DNA of 64,000 nucleotides from Rusavskia elegans (lineage: Eukaryota; Ascomycota; Lecanoromycetes; Teloschistales; Teloschistaceae), in the NCBI GenBank assembly GCA_011316305.1, contig SAUG01000067.1, positions 454,841 through 518,840 of the forward strand, in the 5' to 3' direction. Of the stretch, positions 51,356 through 62,017 are shown in pieces. Numbering within the stretch: position 1 is the stretch's first letter; each line of letters begins with the position of its first letter. A program made the position numbers and the translations under genes. Below the pieces are notes generated by a model. That model ran no database searches. It saw only the letters and a program-made list of their open reading frames with translations, and was not told the origin of the DNA.

Positions 51356-52225
51356 TCAAGGCTTACGAGCTTTACAATGAGGATTTGCCCCAAAGCCCAG
51401 TAGAACATGCACCCCCGCCTCAAAACCTGTTTCAATAGCCGTGTGCAACGGCGTCCTCCCACAATTCTCATAGCCATCTATTAACGACCGGTCCCCCGCG
51501 CAGCCGTTCAGTAGGACATTGAGCAGGGCCTCGTGACGATGGAGAACCGACCAGTGGAGCGCCGACCGGCCCTGGCTATCGACGTCGCCGACGCTTGCCC
51601 CGTGCGACAGCAACGAGCTGGCAACCTCCTCGTACCCGCCGATGGCGGCGTACATCAAGGGCGTCAGCCTGTCGCTGTCACGCTCGTTGCAATCGACTTT
51701 TTGCTCCAGCAGAACGCGCACGATCCGGTCATGGCCCTTTTGCGCGGCGATGTGCAGCGGGCACAGCCAGCCGTTGCCTTTCATTGACGAGGAGCTGGAC
51801 GTGTCCCAAACGTCAGCTACGAGGGGGCCGAGGCTTTCGCCCTCTGATGGGCCGGTGCTGATATTTTCCGTATCCATGAATCCGTCGCCGCCCAGGAGCA
51901 CGTTGCCGTCGTATAGATCCAGGCCATCCAAGATCCAGGCGGAGTCGGTAGTCGTGGCAGGTGGGTTGAGTAATTCGGGGGATAGCGTGCTCCGGGATGG
52001 TGATTTCTGGTGGTAGAATTGACTAGTTGGACAGGGACTGTCCTGCGCTTGATCCACGGCCTTTTGCTGGCCTTTTTTTTCTAGATATCATTGTAACATG
52101 GTCAATTCCCAGTGCGACCCATAAGCTATGGCCAACGGTGTTTTTCACTCACGACGGAATCTACGCTGGGCCATACGATTCTGGACACGACGACGATGCC
52201 AGGTCTCATCGTTTCTAGATTCCAT
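51356..52225 (-). CDS. bZIP-basic-region / ankyrin-repeat transcription regulator (TOXE/APF2-like, 'bANK')
   Basis: Probable DNA-binding regulator of 265 residues in two exons (52225-52153 and 52080-51356) around a 72-bp intron. Exon 1 starts at ATG 52225 (A at -3) and encodes residues 1-24, holding the basic region RRRVQNRMAQRRFR (residues 11-24), which continues as QKK across the splice. It carries the N-x3-Q-x2-F/C-R spacing of bZIP DNA contacts. No heptad leucines follow, so there is no zipper. Residues 33-125 are Ser/Pro/Gly-rich linker. Four ankyrin repeats follow at about 128-161, 162-194, 195-231 and 232-264 (PLHIAA, PLMYAA, ALHWSV and PLHTAI cores). A basic region plus ankyrin repeats without a zipper is the layout of TOXE (HC-toxin cluster) and APF2 (apicidin cluster). 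No stop or RIP damage is visible. The protein ends right after repeat 4, which is short for the family, so a C-terminal loss is possible. The target genes are unknown. Confidence 0.85.
52081..52152 (-). other. Spliceosomal intron of the bANK gene
   Basis: 72 bp on the minus strand: donor GTGAGT at 52152, acceptor ATCTAG ending at 52081, with a possible branch site TTGACC upstream of the acceptor. Splicing joins CGT C to AA AAA and keeps the frame through the basic region. Without it the second exon has no ATG, only a GTG. Confidence 0.8.
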
Positions 52226-52330
52226 TGTCCCCAAGACTAGCAAGGGCTCCGTATCGTAGGTCCCACAGGACTAGCGGAAGCCAAATAGCCAAAGATTAAG
52301 AGATAGCGAGAGTTAGTTGTAGCCCAGCAA
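52226..52330 (-). promoter_or_regulatory. Probable core promoter and 5' leader of the bANK gene
   Basis: On the minus strand, a pyrimidine-rich stretch (aactctcgctatctcttaat, about 52315-52296) lies roughly 70-90 bases before the ATG, the typical position of fungal transcription starts. No TATA box was recognised. Confidence 0.4.
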
Positions 52331-52935
52331 TCTCTAACTCCCTACTATCCGCTACCGTCGTCAAAGCCAAGTCGTGTCGGATGGTGGTTGCATGCAACGG
52401 TATGGTAGTGCAGAATAGAAGTCTTGCTATATTCTGACTTCGAGAAGTGGAGCAGGCTAGCTGGGTGTGTGTTAGTGAATGCTACTCTGAGCGGAACCGG
52501 ATCGTCTGAGCGGGTGGTTCCAGCCTGTTTCGCTACCGCCGTGTCACAGTCGCCGGCCCATAATGAGGGAGCTAAGTACTTCGTTGTGCAATTTGCGGCA
52601 CACGTCAGCGCTAGACCGTATCTCGCAGGAAAGACGAGGGGTTGAAACCCGTCGAAGCACCATGTTTACTGGCGGTAAGTATCCTGATACGAGTTTCGAA
52701 TGCTCGAGGCTCGTTGGGTCTCCGCCCCAAACCCCGTTCATTGGTAGGGGCAGATTTTAGCTTTATGTAGATAAATATAGATTGGTAGAGTAGAGTTTTC
52801 AGATTCATACCAAGTACGGGAAATCACGTGAGGATACATCTTGGCGCTTTACAGATATCCATCATTTAAAGCTTGTTTTTACTCTGGTATAAGCAAGTAG
52901 ATCTGATAGAATTTATCTCTCGCCCCTACCACTTG
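52331..52935. other. Upstream intergenic region of the bANK gene
   Basis: Normal composition up to about 52935. Several short overlapping frames exist (52424-52645, 52544-52741 and others), but none has a recognisable domain or clear gene structure. ATCTCTCGCC at 52915-52924 matches 7 of the 8 fixed positions of the tox-box ATCTCNCGNA. RIP-type sequence starts abruptly after about 52935. Confidence 0.45.
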
Positions 52936-53043
52936 ACGTTATATTTTAAATTTTAACGTCTGAAATAAAATTTGATATATTATTTCTTTTATTAGTTAAT
53001 CCGCGATTTTTATTTTATTTTATTTTATCGTATCTATTTTAAA
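52936..53043. other. Right border of the island, RIP-type DNA
   Basis: CA and TG disappear within a few dozen bases. A ttttattttattttatttta run lies at about 53010-53030. Confidence 0.5.
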
Positions 53044-53215
53044 CTGGCCGATTCGAATCGGATTTCCGTCGAACCGTCGGGTATCCGATCCGATTTTAGT
53101 AATCCGACCCGGGTTCGATCTACTAAATAGTCGAGTCGGATTATAGATTTTAATCCGAAAATTCGATTTAAAAATCCGATTCGATCCGATTTATAATTAT
53201 ATTCGATAGTCGAAT
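53044..53215 (+). mobile_element. P element, left half
   Basis: It begins actggccgattcgaatcgg, the best-preserved left terminus of the family, and runs through TCGGAT/ATCCGA-rich sequence into the AT-rich core. The matching right half is probably 55815-55992, separated by other insertions. Confidence 0.6.
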
Positions 53216-53640
53216 ATAAAAGTAATTATAGATAATATAAAACAATAATATATTCTATTTAATATTAATTTATATAACGATTATCTATAATTATTAATTT
53301 ATATACCGATACTATATAAATAATATTATTATCTTCTAAATAATTCTATAGATATATATTTTCTTTCTAGAACTTTTAATTTTTTAAAATTTATTATTAA
53401 CTAGCTATTATTATATCTTCGACTATATTTCCAGATTTTATATTGATCTTTTAATAAACTAGATATTCTTCTACAAAATAGTAATATCTTTAATATAGAT
53501 TATAAATTAATTAATAATTTATAAAAAATAAATATAATCAGATTTATATAGTAATATAGTAAAAAAATATATTTATTTATTAGAAAAATATTTATATATT
53601 CTCTTATTATATTTTATAGAATTCCTAATACTTTATTTTT
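53216..53640. other. AT-rich block, unassigned
   Basis: It is possibly the AT-rich core of the P element or an older repeat. No frame or domain is visible. Confidence 0.35.
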
Positions 53641-53649
53641 TATTCTATT

Positions 53650-53672
53650 ATCTTCTTCTAGAAGGCCCCTAT
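53650..53672 (+). mobile_element. R950 copy 6, extreme 5' end cut off by the solo LTR
   Basis: ttcttctagaaggcccctat corresponds to the R950 start. The element continues at 54083. The flanking duplication TATTCTATT is at 53641-53649 and 55026-55034. Confidence 0.65.
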
Positions 53673-54082
53673 TGTAACGTCCCTGTATATCAGAGGGCGT
53701 TACGTTCGAGCCTAGCTATAGTCGTAGACGTAGTCCGAGCTACTAAATAGTAAAAGAGTCCTAGCGTAGATTATTATAATTAATTCTATATAGCCGCAGA
53801 GGTACGGTTATAATATTATAAGGTATCTTTATTATTAAATAATTAAAAAGAGAATAGTAGAAATATATTTAATAATTATATTAATAACTAACGAAAAAAA
53901 CTATTAATAGGAATAATAAGCGATATATATAGTAAAAGTAACCGTAAAAACCGATAGGTAGCTATCTACTAAGAATTCTATTAGAAGGGGCGGCTATAGC
54001 GGCTATAGGCGGCTATAGATAATTAGGCTCGTTTATCTAATCAATTCTTCCAGAAAACCTCTATAAAATCGTGGACGTAATA
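53673..54082 (-). repeat. Solo LTR (410-bp family)
   Basis: It starts tgtaacgtccctg and ends ggacgtaata, 410 bp. It is flanked by CCTAT (53668-53672) and TCTAT (54083-54087), the same 5-bp duplication after one C-to-T change. No interior follows, so it arose by LTR-LTR recombination. Confidence 0.88.
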
Positions 54083-55025
54083 TCTATCTGAAATTATATT
54101 GAATTTATATATATATATATATATTCTATTAACGTTCTATACGGTAACAACTATTATATTTTATATATAAAGCAATTTTTATAGCTAAAGATATATTCGT
54201 CAGGCAAGGTTTATAATATAGTTAATTATTTCTATTTAACTATTTTCTTTTTTATTCGATTATAAATTTTCTACTATTCCTTTTTTAATATTATATATAA
54301 TTATCAGCTTCTAATATTTACGCTATATCTACCTACTATACTATAAAATAATTATCTATATTTATCGCCTCGGCTATATTTATTATATAATCCGTATCTA
54401 AACGTTCTATTAAACTATTAAAATATTCTTTAACCCGTATAATTTTAAAAGGATCGCTAGCTATAGGGTCGCCTACTAGTACGCTAGCTACTATAGTTAA
54501 AAGCTTTACCCGGTCGATTAAACTAAAGGGAGATAGGGAAATCGGATAGCGCGTTTTCAAGATAGTAAGAAAAAGATCTTTATCGAAGTCGGAATAGGTT
54601 GCTCTAGCTATAATAAAATAGTCGACGACCGCGCGGGTAGATATAGTTATTACGGATATACTACCGTCTGATTTAGCTACGATATAGCTATTACGGGAGT
54701 ATATACGTACGTAAGAGGTTTTAGTAAATTATAGTACTTGCGAGGGGTATTATAGAATTTATATTACTAGTAAAAAAAGAAAAAGCGATAGCTGCGAGGT
54801 ATATTTATCTATAAAAGTTTCTACGTTAGTTAAATTATCGATAGAAGGATATATTATATTACTAAGTAAATTTAAATTAAAATTCTATAAAATCGGTATT
54901 TACGTTATCTGAACTGGAATATAAATTCTGCTATCGTATAATTAATACTGGTATACTAACGCTTGATTTGCTTACCGAACCACTGGTTTACCGGGTACCA
55001 AAGCCAAAACAAATAACTAAATAAA
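54083..55025 (+). mobile_element. R950 retroposon copy 6, main part
   Basis: Tail-right orientation: (TA)n at 54110-54125, tail ccaaaacaaataactaaata at about 55004-55025, then the duplication TATTCTATT. The minus-strand frame 54560-54336 carries the DRVKLLTIVASVL and NSLIERLDTDY segments of the family's small frame. Confidence 0.8.
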
Positions 55026-55034
55026 TATTCTATT

Positions 55035-55804
55035 CATTTATTAATTAATTCTTATAGTAGTAATATCGGTAAAGATATTATAATATAAACTAGCGAAAGG
55101 TATTTTAGAAATAAAAAATTCGAAGCTTTTCTAATATCTATAGATTTTTTAAAAAGTAACGGTTCTAGGCTTCTATTTATATTTCTTTCGATAGATAATT
55201 AGCTAGATTATTTAAAATATATTACTCTAGAATATTACCGATACTATAATATTATAAAATTTCCTTTTATTTTTTTCTTTATTTTTTTCGATTCTATTTC
55301 CTCGAATCTTCGCTATACTTCTACGAAATAGAATTGATTTTTTATCTAAAATAATATTAACGTTATTATATAACTAATTATATTATTTTAATATATTATC
55401 TTTATTTAAAATCGTACGTACTATATATTATATTATAATAAACGAAAGAAACGAAAGATTAACAATAATATAAAATATAATATAGTACGGTATAAATTCT
55501 ATTAGTATTTTATTATAATAGTTAATTATTAAAAAATACAAAATTAGAAATAAAATATATCGATATTTTATATTACTTTTCTATAATAGTAATATAGAAA
55601 GGTAATATTGATATATATATCCTAAATAATAATACGAAAAATAATAACTATTTAATAGATAATAATAAATCATATACGTTAATATTAGGAAATATTAATA
55701 TTAGAAATACCTAAAGTTTTTAGTATATTATTGGAAAAAAATAGAGATTTATAGATAGTATAATATATAAAAAGATTTATATTTTAATATTAAAATAAAA
55801 CTTT
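55035..55804. other. AT-rich block, unassigned
   Basis: RIP-damaged, with no recognised domain. The left flank is R950 copy 6 and the right flank is the P right half. Confidence 0.35.
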
Positions 55805-55814
55805 TATATACGAT

Positions 55815-55992
55815 TTTAATATTTTAATAGATCGAATCCGAATATCCGACTCCGACCCGGGTTTAAATCGGATTAAATTATAGAAAAATCCGATTCGACT
55901 CGGATCGAATTAGATTTAACCGTAATCCGATTCGGTTTTCGGGTCGGATCGGATTAGTTAATCTAGATTCGAAATTCGATCCGACGGCCAGT
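55815..55992 (+). mobile_element. P element, right half
   Basis: Rich in ATCCGA/TCGGAT words and ending attcgatccgacggccagt, the best-preserved right terminus of the family. It abuts gag sequence of element E. Confidence 0.6.
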
Positions 55993-56007
55993 TTAATTAA
56001 ATATAGT

Positions 56008-56427
56008 TCTGTATAAAAGACTATTTTAATAATCCGGAAAATTAAAAAGAAGACGAAATCTCTTAGATTTTCTATATTTTCGATAATCTAATTACGGTTA
56101 TAAAAGAAATTTTCGGAAATAATAATAAAAATATAATAATAGAAAAGAAATTAATAGTTTTAAAATAGTAGAAATCGGTAACTATCTATATTACTCGGTT
56201 TAAAACGCTAGTTTATAAAATGGACTAGAAAGAGTTAGTTCTAAAAGTTTATTTCTATAAAAAACTTTATATAAAAGTTAAAGAAACTATAGCCGCGATT
56301 AAAAAATTAGATTCGCTAGCGTCTCCAATCGAGTTTATAACTGGAATCGATACTATATAGTATAAAATATATTTAGATAAATAGGCGTTTAGTAAAATAG
56401 GACCTATTAAAAAATGGTCTAAAGGAA
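56008..56427 (+). pseudogene. Element E gag, first part
   Basis: Collinear with element C 18973-19390 (the AIKE-F, KMDWKELVLKVYFYKKL-like and TIAAIKKLD regions). The left edge is abrupt beside the P right half, which suggests loss of the element's 5' part. Confidence 0.65.
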
Positions 56428-56432
56428 ACCTA

Positions 56433-56823
56433 TATAACGTCTCTATATATTAGAGAGTATTACTTTCGAGCCTAGCTATAGCCGTAGACGTAATCCGAGC
56501 TACTAAATAGTAAAGGAATCCTAGTATAAATTATCGTAACTAATCCTATATAGCCGCAGAGGTATAGTTACGATATTATAAAGTATCTTTATTATAAAGT
56601 AATTAAAAAGAAAATATTAGAAACGTATTTAATAATTATATTAACGATTAATAAAAGAATCTATTTATATAAATAATAAGCGATATATATAGTAAAAATA
56701 GCTATAAAGGCCGATAGATAGCCGTCTATTAAAAGTCCTATTAGGAAAGGCGGCTATAGATAATTAGACTCGTTTATCTAGCTAATTTTTTTAGGAAACT
56801 TCTATAGAATTGTAGATATAATA
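56433..56823 (-). repeat. 3' LTR of element D (19 bp shorter)
   Basis: Same termini as its partner, but it lacks about two TATAGCCGC-type 9-mers near 56752-56760, which explains 391 against 410 bp. Confidence 0.85.
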
Positions 56824-59348
56824 TAGCCTTTTCTATATCGCTTTTTACCTAGCGTAAAAACCGTATACGGGATATAAAAAAGGTTTTCTTTTTTTTTCTT
56901 TTTCTTTCTTTCGTTAATATCTTTATTATCTATTTTCGAAAAGGAAATCGACTAAAATCTTTTCGTTATATCTAGTTAAAAGGAATTATAATACTTTCTC
57001 TTTATTTTCTATATACCCGTAATCTTTTAAAAGAGTATAAAGTTAAGATTAGTAGTAATATTTATAGTAAATATACTCGGGTTTAGAAATTAAATAATTT
57101 TCTAATATCTAATACTATCTATATATTATTTTTTTTATTTTTTTTATTTCTATTAATTTCTATAAGGAAGCGTTTTAAAGATAAAAAAAATAAAATTTAT
57201 TCTAATATCGCGGGTATTTTTAATAAATATTCCGAGATTTACTATTATATCGAGTCTTTTTTTAATTCCGAAAAGGAAATTTATAATAAATATTTAGCTT
57301 AGAAATTAGATCTCCGCCGACTTTTTAGTAAATAAAAGTATTTTATTATCTATTACCGCGCTTTAGATAAATATAAAAGTAATTTTATTATTTAGAAATA
57401 ATACGTTCTATTTCGATTTAATAAATTTAACGATCCGGTTATATTTTATTCTTCTATTAATTTTACGCTAGCCGTATAAAAGATATTTATTAAATTAATA
57501 CCTAGATTTAATTCGAATAATCTGGATTAAACTTTAAGAGATTTTAATTTCTTTTAATCTATAGAAAATATAGGTTTCTAAAAAAAATCTAATAAAAGGC
57601 TTTTTTACTATTATCTTCGTATATTTCGGATTATATATTTATATTATAAATTATTTTCGGTTTTTCTAATAATTTTATTAAATTTTATTCTTTAGTAACT
57701 ATTTTATCCTATAATAATAAGGACGGATACTAATCGAATTCTTTATTTTTAAATTAAATATTAAATATTAGGTCCGGTATTCTTTTATTTTAGTTTACTT
57801 AGTTTAGTTTATAATATTCGATTTTTTCTATAGTTTTAACTATATTCTAGTATATATTTCTAACGTAGTTTATCTAAAGCTACTAAATTATTTTTTTACT
57901 TCTATTATATTTTTTAGTAAGTTATTAGAAAAGGTAATAGTATTTTTTTAAATTTTTATTTCCTAAACTTTTCTATCTTTTTTATATTTTCTATCTAAGT
58001 CTTTAATCTCTTCGTAATTTATTATTAAAACGATATCTATTTCTTTATATAAGAGATTTTTATAGGCTAGAAGATATATTATTTATAGTTCTATTTTTTT
58101 ACTAATAGTACTCTTTTCTATTAGTTTTTTTAATATCGATTCTTTCTATTTATTTCCTAAAATAATATAATTTCTTTAATCTTCGATTATAGTAAAATTT
58201 AATATTTTAATTAATCTATATTTTATTTTAATTTCGATATCGAGAATTCTATTATTATTTATTATTCTTTTATAGAGATATCTTTTAATTTTATTATAGA
58301 ATTCTTTTATAACTTTATTATCTTCCTTTCTATTTATAAAAGCTATTATTTATTAACTTCCGATTTTAATATTAAATATTACTATAAAGGGTCTTTCAGT
58401 TTTATATAGTTTAAAATCGATTATTAGTTTTATTTTCTATACTTTTCTAGGTTTTTTAAAATAATATCCTATTCCTTTTTTATCTAATAGATAGATAGAA
58501 TAAATATTATTATTATAGATTAACTAGCTTTTTATTATATATTTATTAGATAATTCTTCTATTATTTTAAAAAAATATTCGGTTACTTTAGTTATTTCTT
58601 TAGTTAGGTAATTTCTTTTAAAGTATCCCGTTTTTCTATATAAGTAATAAACTTTAGTTTTCGATCTTTTAGTTTCAGTAGTATTAAATTTTATTAGATT
58701 TCTTCTAGGCTTTTTTTTAGCGGGTCCTATTTTACTAAACGCCTATTTATTTAAATATATTTTATATTACTAAGTATCGATCTTTATCGCGAGTTTAATA
58801 AAATCTACTAGCAAATCTAGTTTTTTAATTACTACTATAGCTTTTTTAACTTTTATATAAAATCCTTTATAGAAGTATACTTTTAAAGTTAAATCTTTCT
58901 AGTCTATTTTATAAACTAATATTCTAAATTAAATAGTATAGATAACTACTAATTTCTACTATTTTAGAACTATTAGTTTTCTATCTATTACTTTATTTTT
59001 ATTATTATTTCCGAAGACTTCTTTTATAGCTATAATAAAATTACTAAAAATATAGAAAATCTATAATATTTTATCTTTTCTCTATTTTTCCGGGTTATTA
59101 AGGTAATCTTCTATTTAAAGTTATATTTAATTAAGGGTAGCATTTTCTAGGTATAATATTATAAATAGAATTTTAACTATTTTATTCAGAAACTAGTTTA
59201 TATATAATACAAAGTAGATATTTATCTAAATAACCTATAGCTTTAAAAATCCTTTATCTCTTTTATAGATATTTAGTATTACTACTTTAATAGTATCGCT
59301 TCGATCTATAGGTCGGGATAATAAAACTAATATAATAAATTATTAAAA
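56824..59348 (-). pseudogene. Element D gag-protease remnant
   Basis: It reads leftward from 59348 like element C: gag about 59130-58700, zinc knuckle region about 58660-58610, retropepsin-like about 58420-58130, a frame of unknown nature to about 57550, then a non-coding 3' part. Stops replace Gln. No RT, RNase H or integrase. Confidence 0.7.
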
Positions 59349-59758
59349 TATAATATCCTTATATATTAAAGGATATTACGTTCGAGTTTAGCTATAGCTA
59401 TAGATATAGTCCGAACTATTAAACAGTAAATAAGTTCTAATATAAATTATTATAACTAATTCTATATAGCTATAGAAATACGGTTATAATATTACGAGGT
59501 ATCTTTATTATAAAATAATTAAAAAGAGAATAATAAAAATATATTTAATAATTATATTAACGACTAACGAAAGAAACTATCTATAGGAATAATAAGCGAT
59601 ATATATAATAAAAGTAGCTATAAAGGCCGATAGATAGCTGTCTACTAAAAATCCTATTAGAAAGGGCGGCTATAACGGCTATACGCGGCTATAAATAATT
59701 AGGCTCGTTTATTTAGCTAATTTTTTCAAAGAACCTCTGTGGAATCGTAGATATAATA
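59349..59758 (-). repeat. 5' LTR of element D
   Basis: 410 bp, starts tataatatcc and ends cgtagatataata. Followed by ATCTA. Confidence 0.87.
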
Positions 59759-61607
59759 ATCTAATAAAACTTAATACTATCGAAAATAAAAGGTCGCGGA
59801 CTAAAGTTCATTATTTATACGGAAAGACGGAATATTTTAAAAAAAATTATCTAATTAAAAAAATAATAAAGATAATCTAATATTAGTTTAAAGTAACGAA
59901 TAAATTATTTAAAAGAAAAGTTAGAAAATATATTTTTAAAAGTTAGATAATCTATTATAATAATAATTACCTTATCTATTTATAGAATAAAAAAGAGTTA
60001 AAATAGTACTTTATAGAACTGAAGAAAATAAAATAGAGGCTAATACTAGAATTTAAACTATATAAAATAGAAGAATCTTTTATAGTAGTTTTTAAAGTTA
60101 AAATCGAAAGTTATAAAACGATGGCTCTCGTAAATAGAAAGAAATAAAATAAAATTATAAAAGGGCTATACGACTAGATTAAAGAATCAATTTAGAAATA
60201 TCTATAATAAAAAAACAGAGTTACGAAAGTTAAATATAAAATAAAAAATAGATTTATTAGAATATCAGATTCTATAATATTCGAAAGCTTAAAATAATAT
60301 ATTATATTAGAAAACGAATAAAAAGAATTAATTTCTAGAATATCGATATAAAAAAGTACAATTAGAAAAAGAATAGAACTAGAAATAATATATCTTTTTA
60401 TATAGAAATTTCTTTTATATAAGAAACTAGATATCGTATTAGATATAAATTATAAATAGATTAAAGAAATCGATACCTTTTTTTAAAAAGAATATAAAAT
60501 ATAGGAAACGAAAATCTAGAAATAATAATATTATCTATTAGTTTAGCTCGCTTTAAAATACGATAAAAACTAAAAAATAATCTAAAAATTATAGATAGAC
60601 GATATTAAAAAACTTTATCGAAATATTATTAAAAATATAAAAAGAATCGAATATAGTTCTATACTAGAACTAAATCTAGAATAAAAAATACTAGACTCTA
60701 TATTAAATATATAACTAAAAAACGAAAATTTAAATTAATCTCCGATATTATTATTATAGAACGAAATAGTAGCTAAAAATAAAAAGTTGGTGGAATTTTC
60801 GGAAAATCCGGACGCGATTTATCATATCGATATATAATTCGAAAACCGAAAAAAGCGTATTAGATAAAGAAATCTTTAATTAGATATTCTTTTATATATC
60901 CGTCGCCTTTAACGGCTAAAAAATTAAACTCTTTTAGAAATCGGTTAAAATTACCCGAATTAAATCTAGATATTAATTTAATAGACGCTTTTTACGCGGC
61001 TAGCGTATAAATACCGGAGGAATAAAATACTATAAAATTATCGAATTTATCTAAACAAAATCAAACGCGTTATTTCTATATAATAAAATTACTTTTACGT
61101 TTATCTAAAGCGTAATAATAAATAATAAAACGTTTTTATTTTTTAAAAAGCCGATAGAGATTCGATTTCTATATAAGACGTTAATTACGAATATCCTTTT
61201 TAGAATCGAGAAAAGACTCGATATAACGATAAATTTCGGAATATTTTTTAAAAACGTTTTTAATATCCGAACGGAGCTTATTTTTTTTATTTTTAAAACG
61301 TTTTTCTATAGAAAGATTAGTAAAAACCCGGATAAAAAAAGAAAAAAAAAAATATTATAGATAACGTCAGAAATTAATAGATGGTACGATTTCTAGGTCT
61401 GAATATATTTATTATAAATACAATGATTATAAGAAAAAGATATAATAATATCTTTTAATTAAATACGACGGAAAGATTTTAATCGATTTCTTTTTCGAAA
61501 ATATATAATAAAAATATTAAAAGACGAAAGAGAAAAGAAAAACGGATAAACCTTTTTTATATTCTATAGCAGGAAATACTAGATAAAAAGCGATATAGAG
61601 GAAGCCG
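59759..61607 (+). pseudogene. Element E gag end, zinc knuckle, protease and 3' part
   Basis: It continues E after the D insertion, collinear with C 19395-21257. The zinc-knuckle region is near 59805-59860, again with Tyr in place of Cys and His. The retropepsin-like region is at about 60050-60330. No RT. Confidence 0.65.
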
Positions 61608-62017
61608 AATTACGTCTACAATTCTATAAAGATACGCTAGAAAATTAGTTAGATAAACGAATCTAATTATCTATAGCCGTCTATAGCCGACCTAGCCGAT
61701 TTTTCTAGTAGAGGTTTTTAGTATATAGCTATCTATCGATACTATCGACTATCTTTTATATATATATCGTTTATTATTTCTACAAATAGCTTCTTTTATT
61801 AATTATTAATATAATTATTAAATATCTTTTATTATTTTCTTGTTAATTACTACTATAACGAAAATTTCTCGTAATATTATAATCGTACTTTTACGAATAT
61901 ATAGGATTAGTTATAATAATCTACGCTAGAATTTCTTTACTATTTAATAGCTCGGACTACGTCTACGACTATAGCTAGGCTCGAACGCAACGCCTTCTGA
62001 TATACAAAAACGTTACA
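61608..62017 (+). repeat. 3' LTR of element E
   Basis: 410 bp, begins aattacgtctac (terminal TG altered) and ends cgttaca. Its 9-mer block (tatagccgtctatagccgac) is diverged from the other LTRs. Confidence 0.82.

Larger units (their letters stand above)
56433..59758 (-). mobile_element. Gypsy element D, full length, gag-protease only (3.33 kb)
   Basis: A reverse-strand element with LTRs at 56433-56823 (391 bp) and 59349-59758 (410 bp), and a target duplication ACCTA/ATCTA (56428-56432 and 59759-59763). The interior matches element C: gag, zinc knuckle, retropepsin, unknown 3' part, no RT. It inserted into element E's gag. Confidence 0.9.
55993..62017 (+). mobile_element. Gypsy element E, gag-protease class, 5'-truncated, carrying nested D
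   Basis: Same class as C and D. Its gag starts partway (about 56008, equivalent to about 18973 in C), the 5' LTR is missing, element D is nested at 56433-59758, and a 410-bp 3' LTR lies at 61608-62017. Confidence 0.75.

Noticed and set aside
51533..52016. Plus-strand frames of 84-124 codons over the ankyrin gene
   Set aside because: They are shadows of the minus-strand coding exon; composition and domain content support only the minus strand.
52057..52057. GTG at 52057 as translation start of the ankyrin protein
   Set aside because: Eukaryotic nuclear genes rarely start at GTG. A spliced upstream exon with ATG, good context and a bZIP basic region explains the 5' end better.
52027..52218. 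63-codon plus-strand frame
   Set aside because: It lies across exon 1 and the intron of the bANK gene on the opposite strand and has no domain.
52424..52808. Several 65-73-codon frames upstream of the bANK gene on both strands
   Set aside because: They overlap one another, have no recognisable domain, splice pattern or shared start context, and are likely chance frames in normal-GC DNA.
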